Shown here one piece after another: positions 8,341 through 16,438 of a stretch of DNA of 64,000 nucleotides. Both the position numbers and the translations under genes were made by a program. Each line of letters starts with the position of its first letter. The first letter of the stretch is position 1. Source of the DNA: Achromobacter pestifer. Lineage in GTDB: Bacteria > Pseudomonadota > Gammaproteobacteria > Burkholderiales > Burkholderiaceae_B. Location of the stretch: the NCBI RefSeq assembly GCF_013267355.1, contig NZ_CP053985.1, positions 1,798,001-1,862,000 of the forward strand, given 5' to 3'. Below the pieces are notes generated by a model, which was not told the DNA's origin, ran no database searches, and worked only from the letters and a program-made list of their open reading frames with translations.

Positions 8341-8990
8341 TGGCAGCAGCAGAATTCAAACGGCGCGCCGCCGACGTCGCCTACGACCAGATCGAAAGCA
8401 TGATCGCCACGCTGCAATTGCAGCCGGGCAGCGCGGTCGTGGAAGCGGATCTGGTGGAAAAGACCGGCCTGGGGCGCACGCCGCTGCGCGAGGCGCTGCT
8501 GCGCATGGTGGCCGCCGGGCTGATACGCCAGGAGCCGCGGCGCGGCCTGCGCGTGTCCATGATCCAGCTGGCGGACCACATGGACTTGATCCAGACCCGC
8601 CGGGCGCTGGAGCAGCTGATCGCCGCCAGCGCCGCGCGCCGCGCCACCCCTGCTCAACGCAGCCAGATCGTGGATTGCGCCGCGCAGATGATCCGCGCGG
8701 CGGAAGGCGGCAATCTCGACGACTACATGCATGCCGACCAGATGCTGGACCACGTCTGCCACCAGGCCTGCCGCAATGCGTCGGCGGTGAACGCGGTGGC
8801 GCCGCTGATCATCCAGTGCCGCCGCTTCTGGTACGCCTACCAGCACGAGGGCGACATCGCCGAGGGCGCGCGCCGCCACATGCTGATGGCTGAAGGCATC
8901 GCCACCGGCAACGAGTCCGCGGCCATCAAGGGCGCGGACTCGCTGATGGACTACCTGGAAATGTTCACGCGCAAGGTGATTGACGCGTGA
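8340..8990 (+). CDS. GntR-family regulator with FCD domain
   Basis: A 216-residue transcription factor. The N-terminal winged helix-turn-helix includes the GntR pattern LVEKTGLGRTPLREALLRM, and the C-terminal half is the all-helical FCD effector domain, which typically binds a carboxylate through metal-coordinating histidines. ATG 8340 overlaps the livM stop; a TTG one codon earlier is the alternative. Being the last gene of the lyase-transporter operon, it most likely controls that operon, with the dyad at 2536-2565 as the probable site. Its end overlaps the convergent PACE gene by 26 bases. Confidence 0.87.
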   Translation: MAAAEFKRRAADVAYDQIESMIATLQLQPGSAVVEADLVEKTGLGRTPLREALLRMVAAGLIRQEPRRGLRVSMIQLADHMDLIQTRRALEQLIAASAARRATPAQRSQIVDCAAQMIRAAEGGNLDDYMHADQMLDHVCHQACRNASAVNAVAPLIIQCRRFWYAYQHEGDIAEGARRHMLMAEGIATGNESAAIKGADSLMDYLEMFTRKVIDA

Positions 8991-9447
8991 CGGCCGGCGC
9001 GGCCTGCCCCTTGCGGCGGGCCAGCCACTGCAGGACCCGCGGCCGCGAACGGTCATAGGCCAGGTTGTAGAGGAAGGCGTAGGGCAGGTAGAACAGCACC
9101 AGCGCGATATCCAGCACAAAGGCCTGCCACAGGCCGATGTTCAGCCACCAGGCCGCCAGCGGGATCACGATCAGGATCAGGCCCAGCTCGAAGCCGAACG
9201 CGTGCACCACGCGCAGCCGCAGCGTGCGGGTCCAGCCCATGCGGTTCTCGATGCGGTCAAAGCCCGCGTTGTAGATCATGTTCCAGACCAGCGCGATCCA
9301 GGCGATCACCGCGGTCAGCACACCCATTTCGAACAGGGACTTGCCCATGGCCCAGGCAGCCGCCGGGGCGGACAAGCCGATGGCGATGATTTCGAACAGA
9401 AAGGCGTGAAGGAAACGTTCTTTAATGGATTTCTTGGCTTGCGTCAT
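8965..9447 (-). CDS. PACE-family multidrug/biguanide efflux protein
   Basis: A 160-residue inner membrane protein made of two bacterial transmembrane pair domains, so four membrane helices. The family motifs are all visible: RFLHAFLFEIIAI in helix 1 with the conserved glutamate, WNMIYNAGFD at the end of helix 2, RVVHAFGFELGL in helix 3 and YNLAYDR at the end of helix 4. Proteobacterial antimicrobial compound efflux proteins such as AceI export chlorhexidine and short diamines by proton exchange. A LysR regulator is divergent at 9558, as with aceI and its regulator AceR. Confidence 0.92.
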   Translation of the reverse strand: MTQAKKSIKERFLHAFLFEIIAIGLSAPAAAWAMGKSLFEMGVLTAVIAWIALVWNMIYNAGFDRIENRMGWTRTLRLRVVHAFGFELGLILIVIPLAAWWLNIGLWQAFVLDIALVLFYLPYAFLYNLAYDRSRPRVLQWLARRKGQAAPAVTRQSPCA

Positions 9448-9515
9448 GACCCACCTGCGGTCGGTTGATACTCAGTGGTACGGATTTTCGACGATATTTC
9501 CGTTACCATAAAGAT

Positions 9516-9534
9516 GGTTTTCATCGGAAAAACC
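9516..9534. promoter_or_regulatory. Inverted repeat between PACE gene and LysR gene
   Basis: GGTTTT and AAAACC face each other across seven bases, inside the 110-base divergent intergenic region and 24 bases before the LysR start. This is a candidate binding site for the divergent LysR regulator. It is inferred from position and symmetry only. Confidence 0.4.
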
Positions 9535-9557
9535 GATAACACCGGAGCCCCTGACCC

Positions 9558-10421
9558 ATGCGCCATTCCCTGGAATCCCTGGCGGCGTTCGCCCAGGTCG
9601 CCTCCGAAGGCACGTTTTCCGCCGCCGCCCGCAAGCTCGGGAAAAGCCAGTCGACCGTCAGCGAAACCGTCGCCAACCTGGAAGTGGACCTGAATGTGAC
9701 GCTGTTCGACCGCAGCCAGCGCCAGCCGGTCCTGACCGAGGCGGGCCGCGTGCTGCTGGGCCAGGCCTTGCAGGTGCTGGCCGCCAACGACAGACTGAAT
9801 CGCAGCGCCAGCCAACTGTCCGAAGGCCTGGAGCCCCGGCTGACGGTGGTGCTGTCCGACACGTTCCAGTCCGAGACCTTCGAAAACATGCTCAGCCAGA
9901 TCGACCAGCGCTATCCGACGCTGCGCTTCGAATGCCTGATCGCGGAGTACGAGGATGTGGTGGCGCTGGTACAGCAAGGCCGCGCGCATCTGGGGCTGAT
10001 GGCCGCCCAGGAGAACTATCCGCCCGACGTCGCGCACGCCGCCCTGGCGGAGCTTTCGGAAATCGTCCTGTGCGTGAGCCGCAAGCACCCGCTGGCCAAG
10101 CTGCCCCGGGTCACCGAGGACCAGCTGAAATCCGAACGCGCGCTGCGCCTGAGCACGTATGAGCTGGGCGACAAGGAGACCGAGCCCGCGTACGCGACCT
10201 GGTCGGCGCCCGGGTATCTGATGCTGATGGACATGGCCACCCTGGGGTTTGGCTGGACCGAACTGCCGCGCTGGATGTTCCAGCGCTTCGGCCAAGACCA
10301 ACTGGTTGAGCTGAAGGCGCCTGGCTGGCCGCGCCACATCCGCGTCGACGCGGTCTGGTCGCGGCGCCGCGCGCTGGGGCCGGCGGGCGCCTGGCTGCTG
10401 CAGAGCCTGACGGGCGGCTAG
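9558..10421 (+). CDS. LysR-type regulator, probable control of the PACE gene
   Basis: A 287-residue LysR-family protein with an N-terminal helix-turn-helix (FAQVASEGTFSAAARKLGKS is the start of the region) and a substrate-binding-like effector domain. It is divergent from the PACE efflux gene with about 110 bases between the two starts. By analogy with AceR, I infer that it activates the pump gene in response to a pump substrate. The AT-rich intergenic region carries an inverted repeat at 9516-9534. The effector cannot be read from the sequence. Confidence 0.85.
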   Translation: MRHSLESLAAFAQVASEGTFSAAARKLGKSQSTVSETVANLEVDLNVTLFDRSQRQPVLTEAGRVLLGQALQVLAANDRLNRSASQLSEGLEPRLTVVLSDTFQSETFENMLSQIDQRYPTLRFECLIAEYEDVVALVQQGRAHLGLMAAQENYPPDVAHAALAELSEIVLCVSRKHPLAKLPRVTEDQLKSERALRLSTYELGDKETEPAYATWSAPGYLMLMDMATLGFGWTELPRWMFQRFGQDQLVELKAPGWPRHIRVDAVWSRRRALGPAGAWLLQSLTGG

Positions 10422-10454
10422 ATCCGGCCCGCGCCGCACCGGCCTTGCAGCCGA

Positions 10455-11270
10455 TCAGCGCGCCGTGGCCGGCAAGCGCGAGATGTGCACGCCGTTGACG
10501 TTGAGCCAGTCGCCCAGCTTGGGGCTGGCCAGCACGTCGAATTCCGCGCGGCGCTGGCGCGACATGGCGCAGCCGTCCTGGCTGCCCATCGCCGGATGGC
10601 ACATGAGCAGGTCGCAGTCGCGCGCGTTGAACAGCCAGTTCTGCAGCAGGTCCGCGTAGCGGCGCTTGCCGCCCGCGAAGCCGTAGACGCCCAGCAGCCG
10701 GCGGTTGGTGCGCATGCCGTCCATGCGCGCCTGGCGCGCCAGCGCCGCCGAGCCCAGCGCGCCGATGACGCGCGCCTTGATGGCTTCCTTCAGGGGAATG
10801 CCGAACTGCATGCCAGGCGCCGTCTGGCGCAGCCACGGCATATGGGCTCCGTAACGACGCTTGAGCAACTGCAGCAGGCGCTCGCGGATGCCGGGCAGCT
10901 GATGCACGTGCTGATGGCCGTCGACGTAATCCGGCGCGCGGCCGAAGGCCGCCTCGAAGGCGTCGAACTGGCGCTCCAGCTGCGCCTCGACCCAATCGCC
11001 GTCCAGCCTGCCCGTGTAGGCATTGAGAATCAGCCGGCTCAGGGTGGGCATGGGGTCGGCGCCGGGCATGAGCGCTTCGGTGAAGTTCACATGCAGGCCG
11101 ATATCCACGTTCAGCGACGCCAGCCGCCCCGCGTTCGCCGCGAACGAAGGTCCCAGCGTCAGGCAGCTGACCGCGCTCAGGCGGCCCATGCCGGCCAGCG
11201 CGATCATGCCTTCATCGATGTCGGCATTCATGCCAAAATCATCACCGCAGACCACAATACGTTTGCTCAT
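10455..11270 (-). CDS. ChbG/HpnK (YdjC) family carbohydrate deacetylase, LgmC-like
   Basis: A 271-residue deacetylase of the YdjC/ChbG/HpnK family. The metal-binding aspartates are in GDDFGMN near the N-terminus and the histidines in DGHQHVHQLPG about residue 125, both intact. The ATG at 11270 gives the standard family start; a longer frame reaching 11495 is not needed. It is part of a locus with a GtrA flippase, an ArnT-like transferase and a GtrB-like transferase. In Bordetella such a set (Lgm) adds glucosamine to lipid A phosphates, and the deacetylase would convert lipid-linked GlcNAc to GlcN. I infer the same role here. Confidence 0.82.
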   Translation of the reverse strand: MSKRIVVCGDDFGMNADIDEGMIALAGMGRLSAVSCLTLGPSFAANAGRLASLNVDIGLHVNFTEALMPGADPMPTLSRLILNAYTGRLDGDWVEAQLERQFDAFEAAFGRAPDYVDGHQHVHQLPGIRERLLQLLKRRYGAHMPWLRQTAPGMQFGIPLKEAIKARVIGALGSAALARQARMDGMRTNRRLLGVYGFAGGKRRYADLLQNWLFNARDCDLLMCHPAMGSQDGCAMSRQRRAEFDVLASPKLGDWLNVNGVHISRLPATAR

Positions 11271-11306
11271 CGCTATACCTTTGACTTCCCTATCCCTACG
11301 GCTTTC

Positions 11307-11702
11307 ATGCGCGCCCTGCTGCAACAAGTAAGCACCTTCATTGCTGTCGGATGCGCCGCCGCAGCCACCCACTGGGCTGTCGCCGTGGGTTGCGTCGAAT
11401 TCTTCCGCATCCCGCCCCTGGCCGCCAACCTGGCGGGCTGGCTGGTCGCCTTCGCGGTGTCCTTCACCGGCCATTACCGGCTTACATTCCGACATTCCAA
11501 AACTCCCTGGACGGTAGCAGCGCGGCGTTTCTTCTTTGTGTCAGCCATAGGCTTTCTCATCAACGAAGCCGCTTACGCGTGGCTGCTGCACAGCACTGCC
11601 ATCCGCTACGACATCCTGCTCGCGCTGATCCTGCTCGGGCTCGCCGTGGCGACCTTCATCGTCAGCCGGTTCTGGGCATTCCGCCACAAACCCGCTGCCT
11701 GA
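11307..11702 (+). CDS. GtrA-family small membrane protein, LgmD-like flippase
   Basis: A 131-residue protein with four membrane segments of the GtrA type, thought to flip lipid-linked sugars. Typical features are the N-terminal FIAVGCAAAATHW segment, the FTGHYRLTFR loop and the C-terminal VSRFWAFRHK motif. It is divergent from the deacetylase gene (36 bases between the starts) and its 3' end overlaps the convergent ArnT-like gene by 41 bases. In the lgm pathway it would move undecaprenyl phosphate-GlcN to the periplasmic face for transfer onto lipid A. Confidence 0.82.
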   Translation: MRALLQQVSTFIAVGCAAAATHWAVAVGCVEFFRIPPLAANLAGWLVAFAVSFTGHYRLTFRHSKTPWTVAARRFFFVSAIGFLINEAAYAWLLHSTAIRYDILLALILLGLAVATFIVSRFWAFRHKPAA

Positions 11703-13239
11703 AGGCCGCGTCCACGTCGACGCGCCACATCACGTACTTCACGCTGCTGACCACGGGCGCCAGCCCCTCCAGCGGCGGATAGACCGGGTTGTCGGCGGCG
11801 GTGCCCCACACCCAGAAACGCGCCCCTTGCGCCGCCTGGCACAGACGCGCGGTGAACTCCGCGGGGCTGAGCAATACCTCGTCCCCCGTCTCGGGATCGA
11901 ACTGGGCGGCGTCGTACAGTTCTTTGCGCCAGTTGTCGCGCACGGGGACCTCGGGGTTGCGCCAGTCGTCCACCACCCACGCAGGACGCGCCGCCCTTGC
12001 GTAAAGCGCCAGATCGAAGGGATAGGTGTGCAGCGAAACGAACGTATCGTCCGGCCGCGCCTGTTCCCGCACCACCTTGGCCAGCGGCCCGGCGCTGCCG
12101 CGCGCGTTGTTGGCCGCGATGCCCACCGCGATGACGCAGATGCCCGCCGCCAGGGCCGCGCTCAGGCGCACCAGGCGCGTGGCGCCTTCGGCATCGGCGC
12201 GCCTGGCCCCCTGGATCACTTCAGCCAGCAGGAAAGCCAGCGGCGCCAGCGCCGGCAGGACATAGCCCACGAGCTTGGAACTCGGCAGCGAAAAAAACAC
12301 GAGCACGACGGCAAACCACACCAAGGCCAGGCGCCGCAGGCTGCGCGTGGGGCCTTCCCAGAACGCCTGGCGCAGTATGCCGCCGCCCCACAGCGACCAG
12401 GGCAGGCTGAGCCCGACAATCACCGGCAAATAGAACCAGAACGGCTGCGCATTATTGAAGCCGCTGGCCGCGAATCGCTGGAAATGCTGATAGACGAAGA
12501 AGTAATCGTAAAAGCCGGGATAGCGCAGCTGCATCAGCACGAACCACGGCGCCGCCACGGCGATGAACGCCAGCAGCGCGGGCGGCCAGCACAGCGCGGC
12601 CAGGCCGCGCCAGCGCCGCTCCCACAGCAGCCAGATCAGCAGGATGGCGCCCGGCAGCGCCAGACCGATCAGGCCCTTGGCCAGTACCGCCAACGCCGCC
12701 AGCACACCGGCCGCCACCGACATCGCGCGCCAGGCCTGCCCGCGCTCGGCGCGCAACACCGTGTCCACGGCGGCCAGCACGCACAGCGTGATCAAGCCGG
12801 CAACCAGCATGTCCAGATTCGCGAACTGCGCACCGCCATAGAAAAACGGCATGGTGGCGAGGACCAGCACCGTCAGCGCGGCGGTCGCGGTATCGCGGTA
12901 GCGCCGCACAAAGCAGTACAGGACCGCCACGGCGCCCCACGCCGCGAGCCAGGAAGGCACCCGCGCCGCCCAGGGATGCACGCCGAACACCGAGAAGGAC
13001 AGCTCGGTCAGCCAGTAATAGAGCGGCGGCTTGTGGAAGTACGGCATGCCGTCCAGCAAGGGCACCGCATGCGAGCCGCTGCGCAGCATGTCCCAGGCCA
13101 CGCCGGCATAGCGCCCTTCATCGGGCAGGGTCAGGGGCCTGATCCAGGCCAGGAAGGCAAGCCACGCACCTATCGCGAGCAGGAAGCGTCCTGCCGGCGG
13201 GGTCCAGTCTGAACGCCGCCAGAAAGTCGTGGCGGACAT
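11662..13239 (-). CDS. ArnT-like glycosyltransferase (GT83/PMT family), LgmB-like
   Basis: A 525-residue polytopic inner membrane transferase of the ArnT/PMT superfamily. The first periplasmic loop carries the acidic LPDEGRYAGVAWDML motif used in catalysis and is followed by HKPPLYYWL. About a dozen hydrophobic segments precede a soluble C-terminal domain. It moves a sugar from an undecaprenyl carrier to lipid A phosphates at the periplasmic face. It starts one base after the GtrB-like gene stop. In Bordetella the equivalent LgmB adds glucosamine and raises resistance to cationic peptides; no aminoarabinose synthesis genes (arnA, arnB) are present here, which favours GlcN as donor. Confidence 0.85.
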   Translation of the reverse strand: MSATTFWRRSDWTPPAGRFLLAIGAWLAFLAWIRPLTLPDEGRYAGVAWDMLRSGSHAVPLLDGMPYFHKPPLYYWLTELSFSVFGVHPWAARVPSWLAAWGAVAVLYCFVRRYRDTATAALTVLVLATMPFFYGGAQFANLDMLVAGLITLCVLAAVDTVLRAERGQAWRAMSVAAGVLAALAVLAKGLIGLALPGAILLIWLLWERRWRGLAALCWPPALLAFIAVAAPWFVLMQLRYPGFYDYFFVYQHFQRFAASGFNNAQPFWFYLPVIVGLSLPWSLWGGGILRQAFWEGPTRSLRRLALVWFAVVLVFFSLPSSKLVGYVLPALAPLAFLLAEVIQGARRADAEGATRLVRLSAALAAGICVIAVGIAANNARGSAGPLAKVVREQARPDDTFVSLHTYPFDLALYARAARPAWVVDDWRNPEVPVRDNWRKELYDAAQFDPETGDEVLLSPAEFTARLCQAAQGARFWVWGTAADNPVYPPLEGLAPVVSSVKYVMWRVDVDAAFRQRVCGGMPRTG

Positions 13240-13240
13240 G

Positions 13241-14293
13241 TCAGCCCAGGCCTTTGTCCGGCCGGGAAGTCCGGCCCTGGCGGCGGCGCACGACGAACAG
13301 GGGCCGCCCCTTCACTTCATCGAAGATCCGGGACACGTACTCCCCCACCACGCCCAGCGAAATCAGGTTCACGCCGGCAAAGAACAGCACCGCCGTCACG
13401 ATCGTCGTCCAACCGGAGACCTCGTTGCCGAAAAACAGGTATTCGCCGACCAGATAGACCGCATAGGCCAGCGCCAGCATGGCGAACGCCACGCCGACCA
13501 GGCTGACCAGGCGCAGCGGCCAGGTGGTGAACGCGGTCAGGCCGTCCAGCGCCAGCCGCACAAGACGCATGCTGCCAAAGCGGCTGTCGCCATGCATGCG
13601 CTCGTCGGGGGTATAGGCCAGGGCCTCGCCCTTGAAGCCGACCCAGGCATACAGGCCTTTCATGAAACGGGTGCGTTCGGGCAGCGCAATCAGCGCGTCC
13701 ACCACGCTGCGGTCCATCAGGCGGAAATCGCCGGCGTGCGCAGGCACGTCCACGCCGCGAGCGCCGCTCAGCAGCTTATAGAACCAGCGCGCGCCAGCGC
13801 GCTTGGCCCAGGATTCGTCATGGCGGGTCTCGCGCACGGCGTAGACCATTTCGGCGCCCGCGGCCCAGCGCGCCAGCATCTGCTCGATCAGCGCGGGGGG
13901 ATGCTGCAGATCGGCATCCAGGCAGATCACCGCATTGCCGGTAGCGGCTTCCAGGCCGGCGCTGATCGCGGCTTCCTTGCCGAAGTTGCGCGACAGCTGC
14001 ACATAGCGAAAGCCGTCGTGCTCGGCCCATTCGGCCATCAGCGCTTCCGTGCCGTCGGTGCTGCCGTCATCGGCCACGATGATTTCCCAACTGGTGCACA
14101 ACGCTTCCAGGCGATTGCGCAGCAAGGGCAGCAGCACCCGCAGGTTCTCGCATTCGTTCAGGCACGGGATGACGCAAGTCACGCAGGTGTCATACGGTAC
14201 GGGCGCCTCGGCCGCCGGCCATACCGCTTCCAGGGGAAACGATTTGGTCAACACTTGCGGAGCGGAGGATTCGGACCGGAATTGGATATGCAT
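13241..14293 (-). CDS. GT2-family undecaprenyl-phosphate sugar transferase, LgmA-like
   Basis: A 350-residue transferase of the ArnC/GtrB/DPM type. The GT-A domain begins with VIPCLNECENL, has VADDGSTDGTE and the DxD-like LDADLQHPP, and is followed by two hydrophobic C-terminal segments that anchor it in the inner membrane. It would load a sugar, probably GlcNAc, onto undecaprenyl phosphate. About 40 extra residues precede the domain; a shorter start inside this stretch is possible. It is the promoter-proximal gene of the lgmA-lgmB-like pair. Confidence 0.82.
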   Translation of the reverse strand: MHIQFRSESSAPQVLTKSFPLEAVWPAAEAPVPYDTCVTCVIPCLNECENLRVLLPLLRNRLEALCTSWEIIVADDGSTDGTEALMAEWAEHDGFRYVQLSRNFGKEAAISAGLEAATGNAVICLDADLQHPPALIEQMLARWAAGAEMVYAVRETRHDESWAKRAGARWFYKLLSGARGVDVPAHAGDFRLMDRSVVDALIALPERTRFMKGLYAWVGFKGEALAYTPDERMHGDSRFGSMRLVRLALDGLTAFTTWPLRLVSLVGVAFAMLALAYAVYLVGEYLFFGNEVSGWTTIVTAVLFFAGVNLISLGVVGEYVSRIFDEVKGRPLFVVRRRQGRTSRPDKGLG

Positions 14294-14528
14294 GGCTCTA
14301 GACTCGGAATGCAGGACTATGGCGTGCAGTATGCGTAGCCGGTCGTTGAATTTTCATAAAATGCGGCGCGATTGCAGTACCGGTCATCCAGGGCGAATTC
14401 TAGGGAGCCGATCCTTGAAAACAATAAAGTCCCGTGAACCTGTGTCCCCTATTTGTGAAGGCCTGTAAAGCCGGGAGCCGCGCCCGCATCGGTAAAATGC
14501 GCCCGAGTTTTTGTTTTCGCAGGTTGTC

Positions 14529-15041
14529 ATGCAATATCAAGTCCGGTCCATGCTGGCCAGCGACGTGGACGCCATCCTGGCCCTCCAGACGCTGGCCTAC
14601 CCCGGTTTCCTGCTGGAAAGCGCCGATTTCTTCCAGAACCGCCTGGCGCTCGCCCCCTCGCACTGCTGGGTCGCACAGGCCAGCCGCGACGGGCTGCTGG
14701 GTTACCTGATTTCCTATCCCTGGGATGCGGGCCTGCCGCCCGCGCTCGACGTCGCGCTGCCGGCGCTGCCGGCCGGCGCCGACCACTGGTTCCTGCATGA
14801 CTGCGCGGTAGCGCCGTCGGCGCAGGGACTGGGCGTAGGCCAGGCGCTGCTGCGCGCCGCCGCAGCCAAGGCGCACGCAGGCGGATTGCGCCGCGCCAGC
14901 CTGGTGTCCCTGGAATCCGCCGTGGGCTATTGGCAGCGCCACGGCTATCTACCGGTCAGCGCAGACAGCGCCGGCCTGGCCGAAAAACTGGCCGGCTACG
15001 GGCCGCGCGCGCAATACATGTCGCGCGCATTTCCGCTCTAG
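14529..15041 (+). CDS. GNAT-family N-acetyltransferase
   Basis: A 170-residue cytoplasmic acetyltransferase. The acetyl-CoA binding motif appears as CAVAPSAQGLGVGQALLRAA, matching the R/Q-x-x-G-x-G/A pattern of motif A. The N-terminus YQVRSMLASDVDAILAL is the usual first strand and helix. I use ATG 14529; an upstream in-frame start at 14511 adds six residues. It is divergent from the lgm-like genes and followed by an independent gltS unit, so the context does not show the substrate. Confidence 0.8.
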   Translation: MQYQVRSMLASDVDAILALQTLAYPGFLLESADFFQNRLALAPSHCWVAQASRDGLLGYLISYPWDAGLPPALDVALPALPAGADHWFLHDCAVAPSAQGLGVGQALLRAAAAKAHAGGLRRASLVSLESAVGYWQRHGYLPVSADSAGLAEKLAGYGPRAQYMSRAFPL

Positions 15042-15151
15042 CCGCCCCGGCCGCGGACGCCTGCCGCCACGGCCTACCGCCCGCCCGGCCCCGCGCCGCG
15101 CGCCGCCTCCCCTGCCCCATGTACACCGCTGTCGCAGCGGACGTAACATAA

Positions 15152-15215
15152 GCCTCAGTCCGTGTGAGGCGGCAGGGTTCAAACAGCCAGAAAGTTCACC
15201 GTGCCCTGACAGGGC
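15152..15215 (+). promoter_or_regulatory. Two hairpins in the gltS leader
   Basis: GCCTCA and TGAGGC (15152-15170, seven-base loop) and GCCCTG and CAGGGC (15203-15215, one-base loop) precede the gltS start at 15228. The second hairpin lies just before the probable ribosome site AAAGG and could affect translation start. I do not recognise a known riboswitch class. Confidence 0.35.
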
Positions 15216-15227
15216 GCAAAGGTACCT

Positions 15228-16436
15228 ATGATCTCGCTTACGCCCGTTCAATCACTGCTGGCATGCTGCCTCGTCCTGGTCATCGGACGCGTGCTCACCA
15301 CCCGGATCGGGGTCCTCGCCCGCTACAGCATTCCCGACCCCATCGTGGGCGGCCTGCTGTTCGCCGTGCTGGCCTATCTGCTGTCCACCTGGGGCGGCGT
15401 ATCCGTCTCGCTGGAAACCAGCATCAAGCCGACCTTGCTGCTGCTGTTCTTCGGCAGCATCGGCCTGACCGCCAACCTCAAGCTGCTGGCCAAGGGCGGC
15501 CCTCGATTGATTGCTTTCCTGCTGGCCCTGATCCCCTTCCTGATCCTGCAGAACGCCGTGGGACTGGGCATGGCCTGGCTGCTGGACATGCATCCGCTGA
15601 TGGGCCTCTTGGGCGGCACCATCACGCTGGTGGGCGGGCATGGCACGGGCGCGGCCTATGCCACGCGCTTCGCCGACTTCAACAACATCCAGGACGTGAT
15701 GGCGCTGGCGATGACCGCCGCCACCCTGGGGCTGGTGCTGGGCGGCGTGGTGGGCGGGCCGGTGGCCGAATGGCTCATGCGGCGCCACAAGCTGGCCGGC
15801 AGCCTGGACCACGTGCCCGGCGACGGCCATGAGCCTGCGGACCTCATGGAAAACGCGCCGGCGTCCACCGCCGGCTCCTACATCGTGTCCCTGGCCGCCG
15901 CGCTGGTCTGCCTGGTGGTGGGCGGCTACCTGGCCGCGCTGGTCGAGGACGCGCCCGTCAGCCTGCCCAATTTCCTGTGGTGCCTGGCCACGGGCGTGCT
16001 GATCCGCAACGGCGGCGAAAAGCTGGGCCTGAAGCTGGATGACCGCGCCACCGAGATCATCGGCACCATCTCCCTGTCGCTGTTCCTTGGCATGACCATG
16101 ATGACGCTGGACCTGTCCAGCGTGGCGCGCCTGGCGGGCCCGCTGGCGCTGATGCTGGCGGTGCAGACCCTGGTGTGCGCCCTGTACGCCGCCTGGGTGG
16201 TGTTCCGCATGCTCAAGCGCGACTACGAGGCGGCCATCATGTCGGCCGCGTTCTGCGGCTTCGCGCTGGGCGCCACCGCCACCGCCATCGCCAACATGCA
16301 GGCGCTGACGCGGCGCCACGGCCCGGCGCCGGAAGCGTTCATCGTCGTGCCGGTCACCGGCGCCTTCCTGGTCGACATCCTCAACGTGATCGTGCTGACC
16401 TCGCTGATCTCCTTGCCGTTCGTGGGAGGGATGTGA
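15228..16436 (+). CDS. gltS: Sodium/glutamate symporter GltS
   Basis: A 402-residue inner membrane carrier of the glutamate:Na+ symporter (ESS) family. It has about ten hydrophobic segments and the two family re-entrant loop motifs, GGTITLVGGHGTGAAYATRF in the first half and a second glycine-rich region around GFALGATATAIANMQ near the end. Length agrees with E. coli GltS (401). The next gene, a TAXI-type lipoprotein, begins two bases after its stop, so they form one operon. The pairing of a symporter with a solute-binding lipoprotein is unusual. Confidence 0.9.
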   Translation: MISLTPVQSLLACCLVLVIGRVLTTRIGVLARYSIPDPIVGGLLFAVLAYLLSTWGGVSVSLETSIKPTLLLLFFGSIGLTANLKLLAKGGPRLIAFLLALIPFLILQNAVGLGMAWLLDMHPLMGLLGGTITLVGGHGTGAAYATRFADFNNIQDVMALAMTAATLGLVLGGVVGGPVAEWLMRRHKLAGSLDHVPGDGHEPADLMENAPASTAGSYIVSLAAALVCLVVGGYLAALVEDAPVSLPNFLWCLATGVLIRNGGEKLGLKLDDRATEIIGTISLSLFLGMTMMTLDLSSVARLAGPLALMLAVQTLVCALYAAWVVFRMLKRDYEAAIMSAAFCGFALGATATAIANMQALTRRHGPAPEAFIVVPVTGAFLVDILNVIVLTSLISLPFVGGM

Positions 16437-16438
16437 CC

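Noticed and set aside
11827..13212. 461-codon open frame on the plus strand
   Set aside because: Shadow of the ArnT-like gene, rich in Arg, Gln and His, with no recognisable domain.
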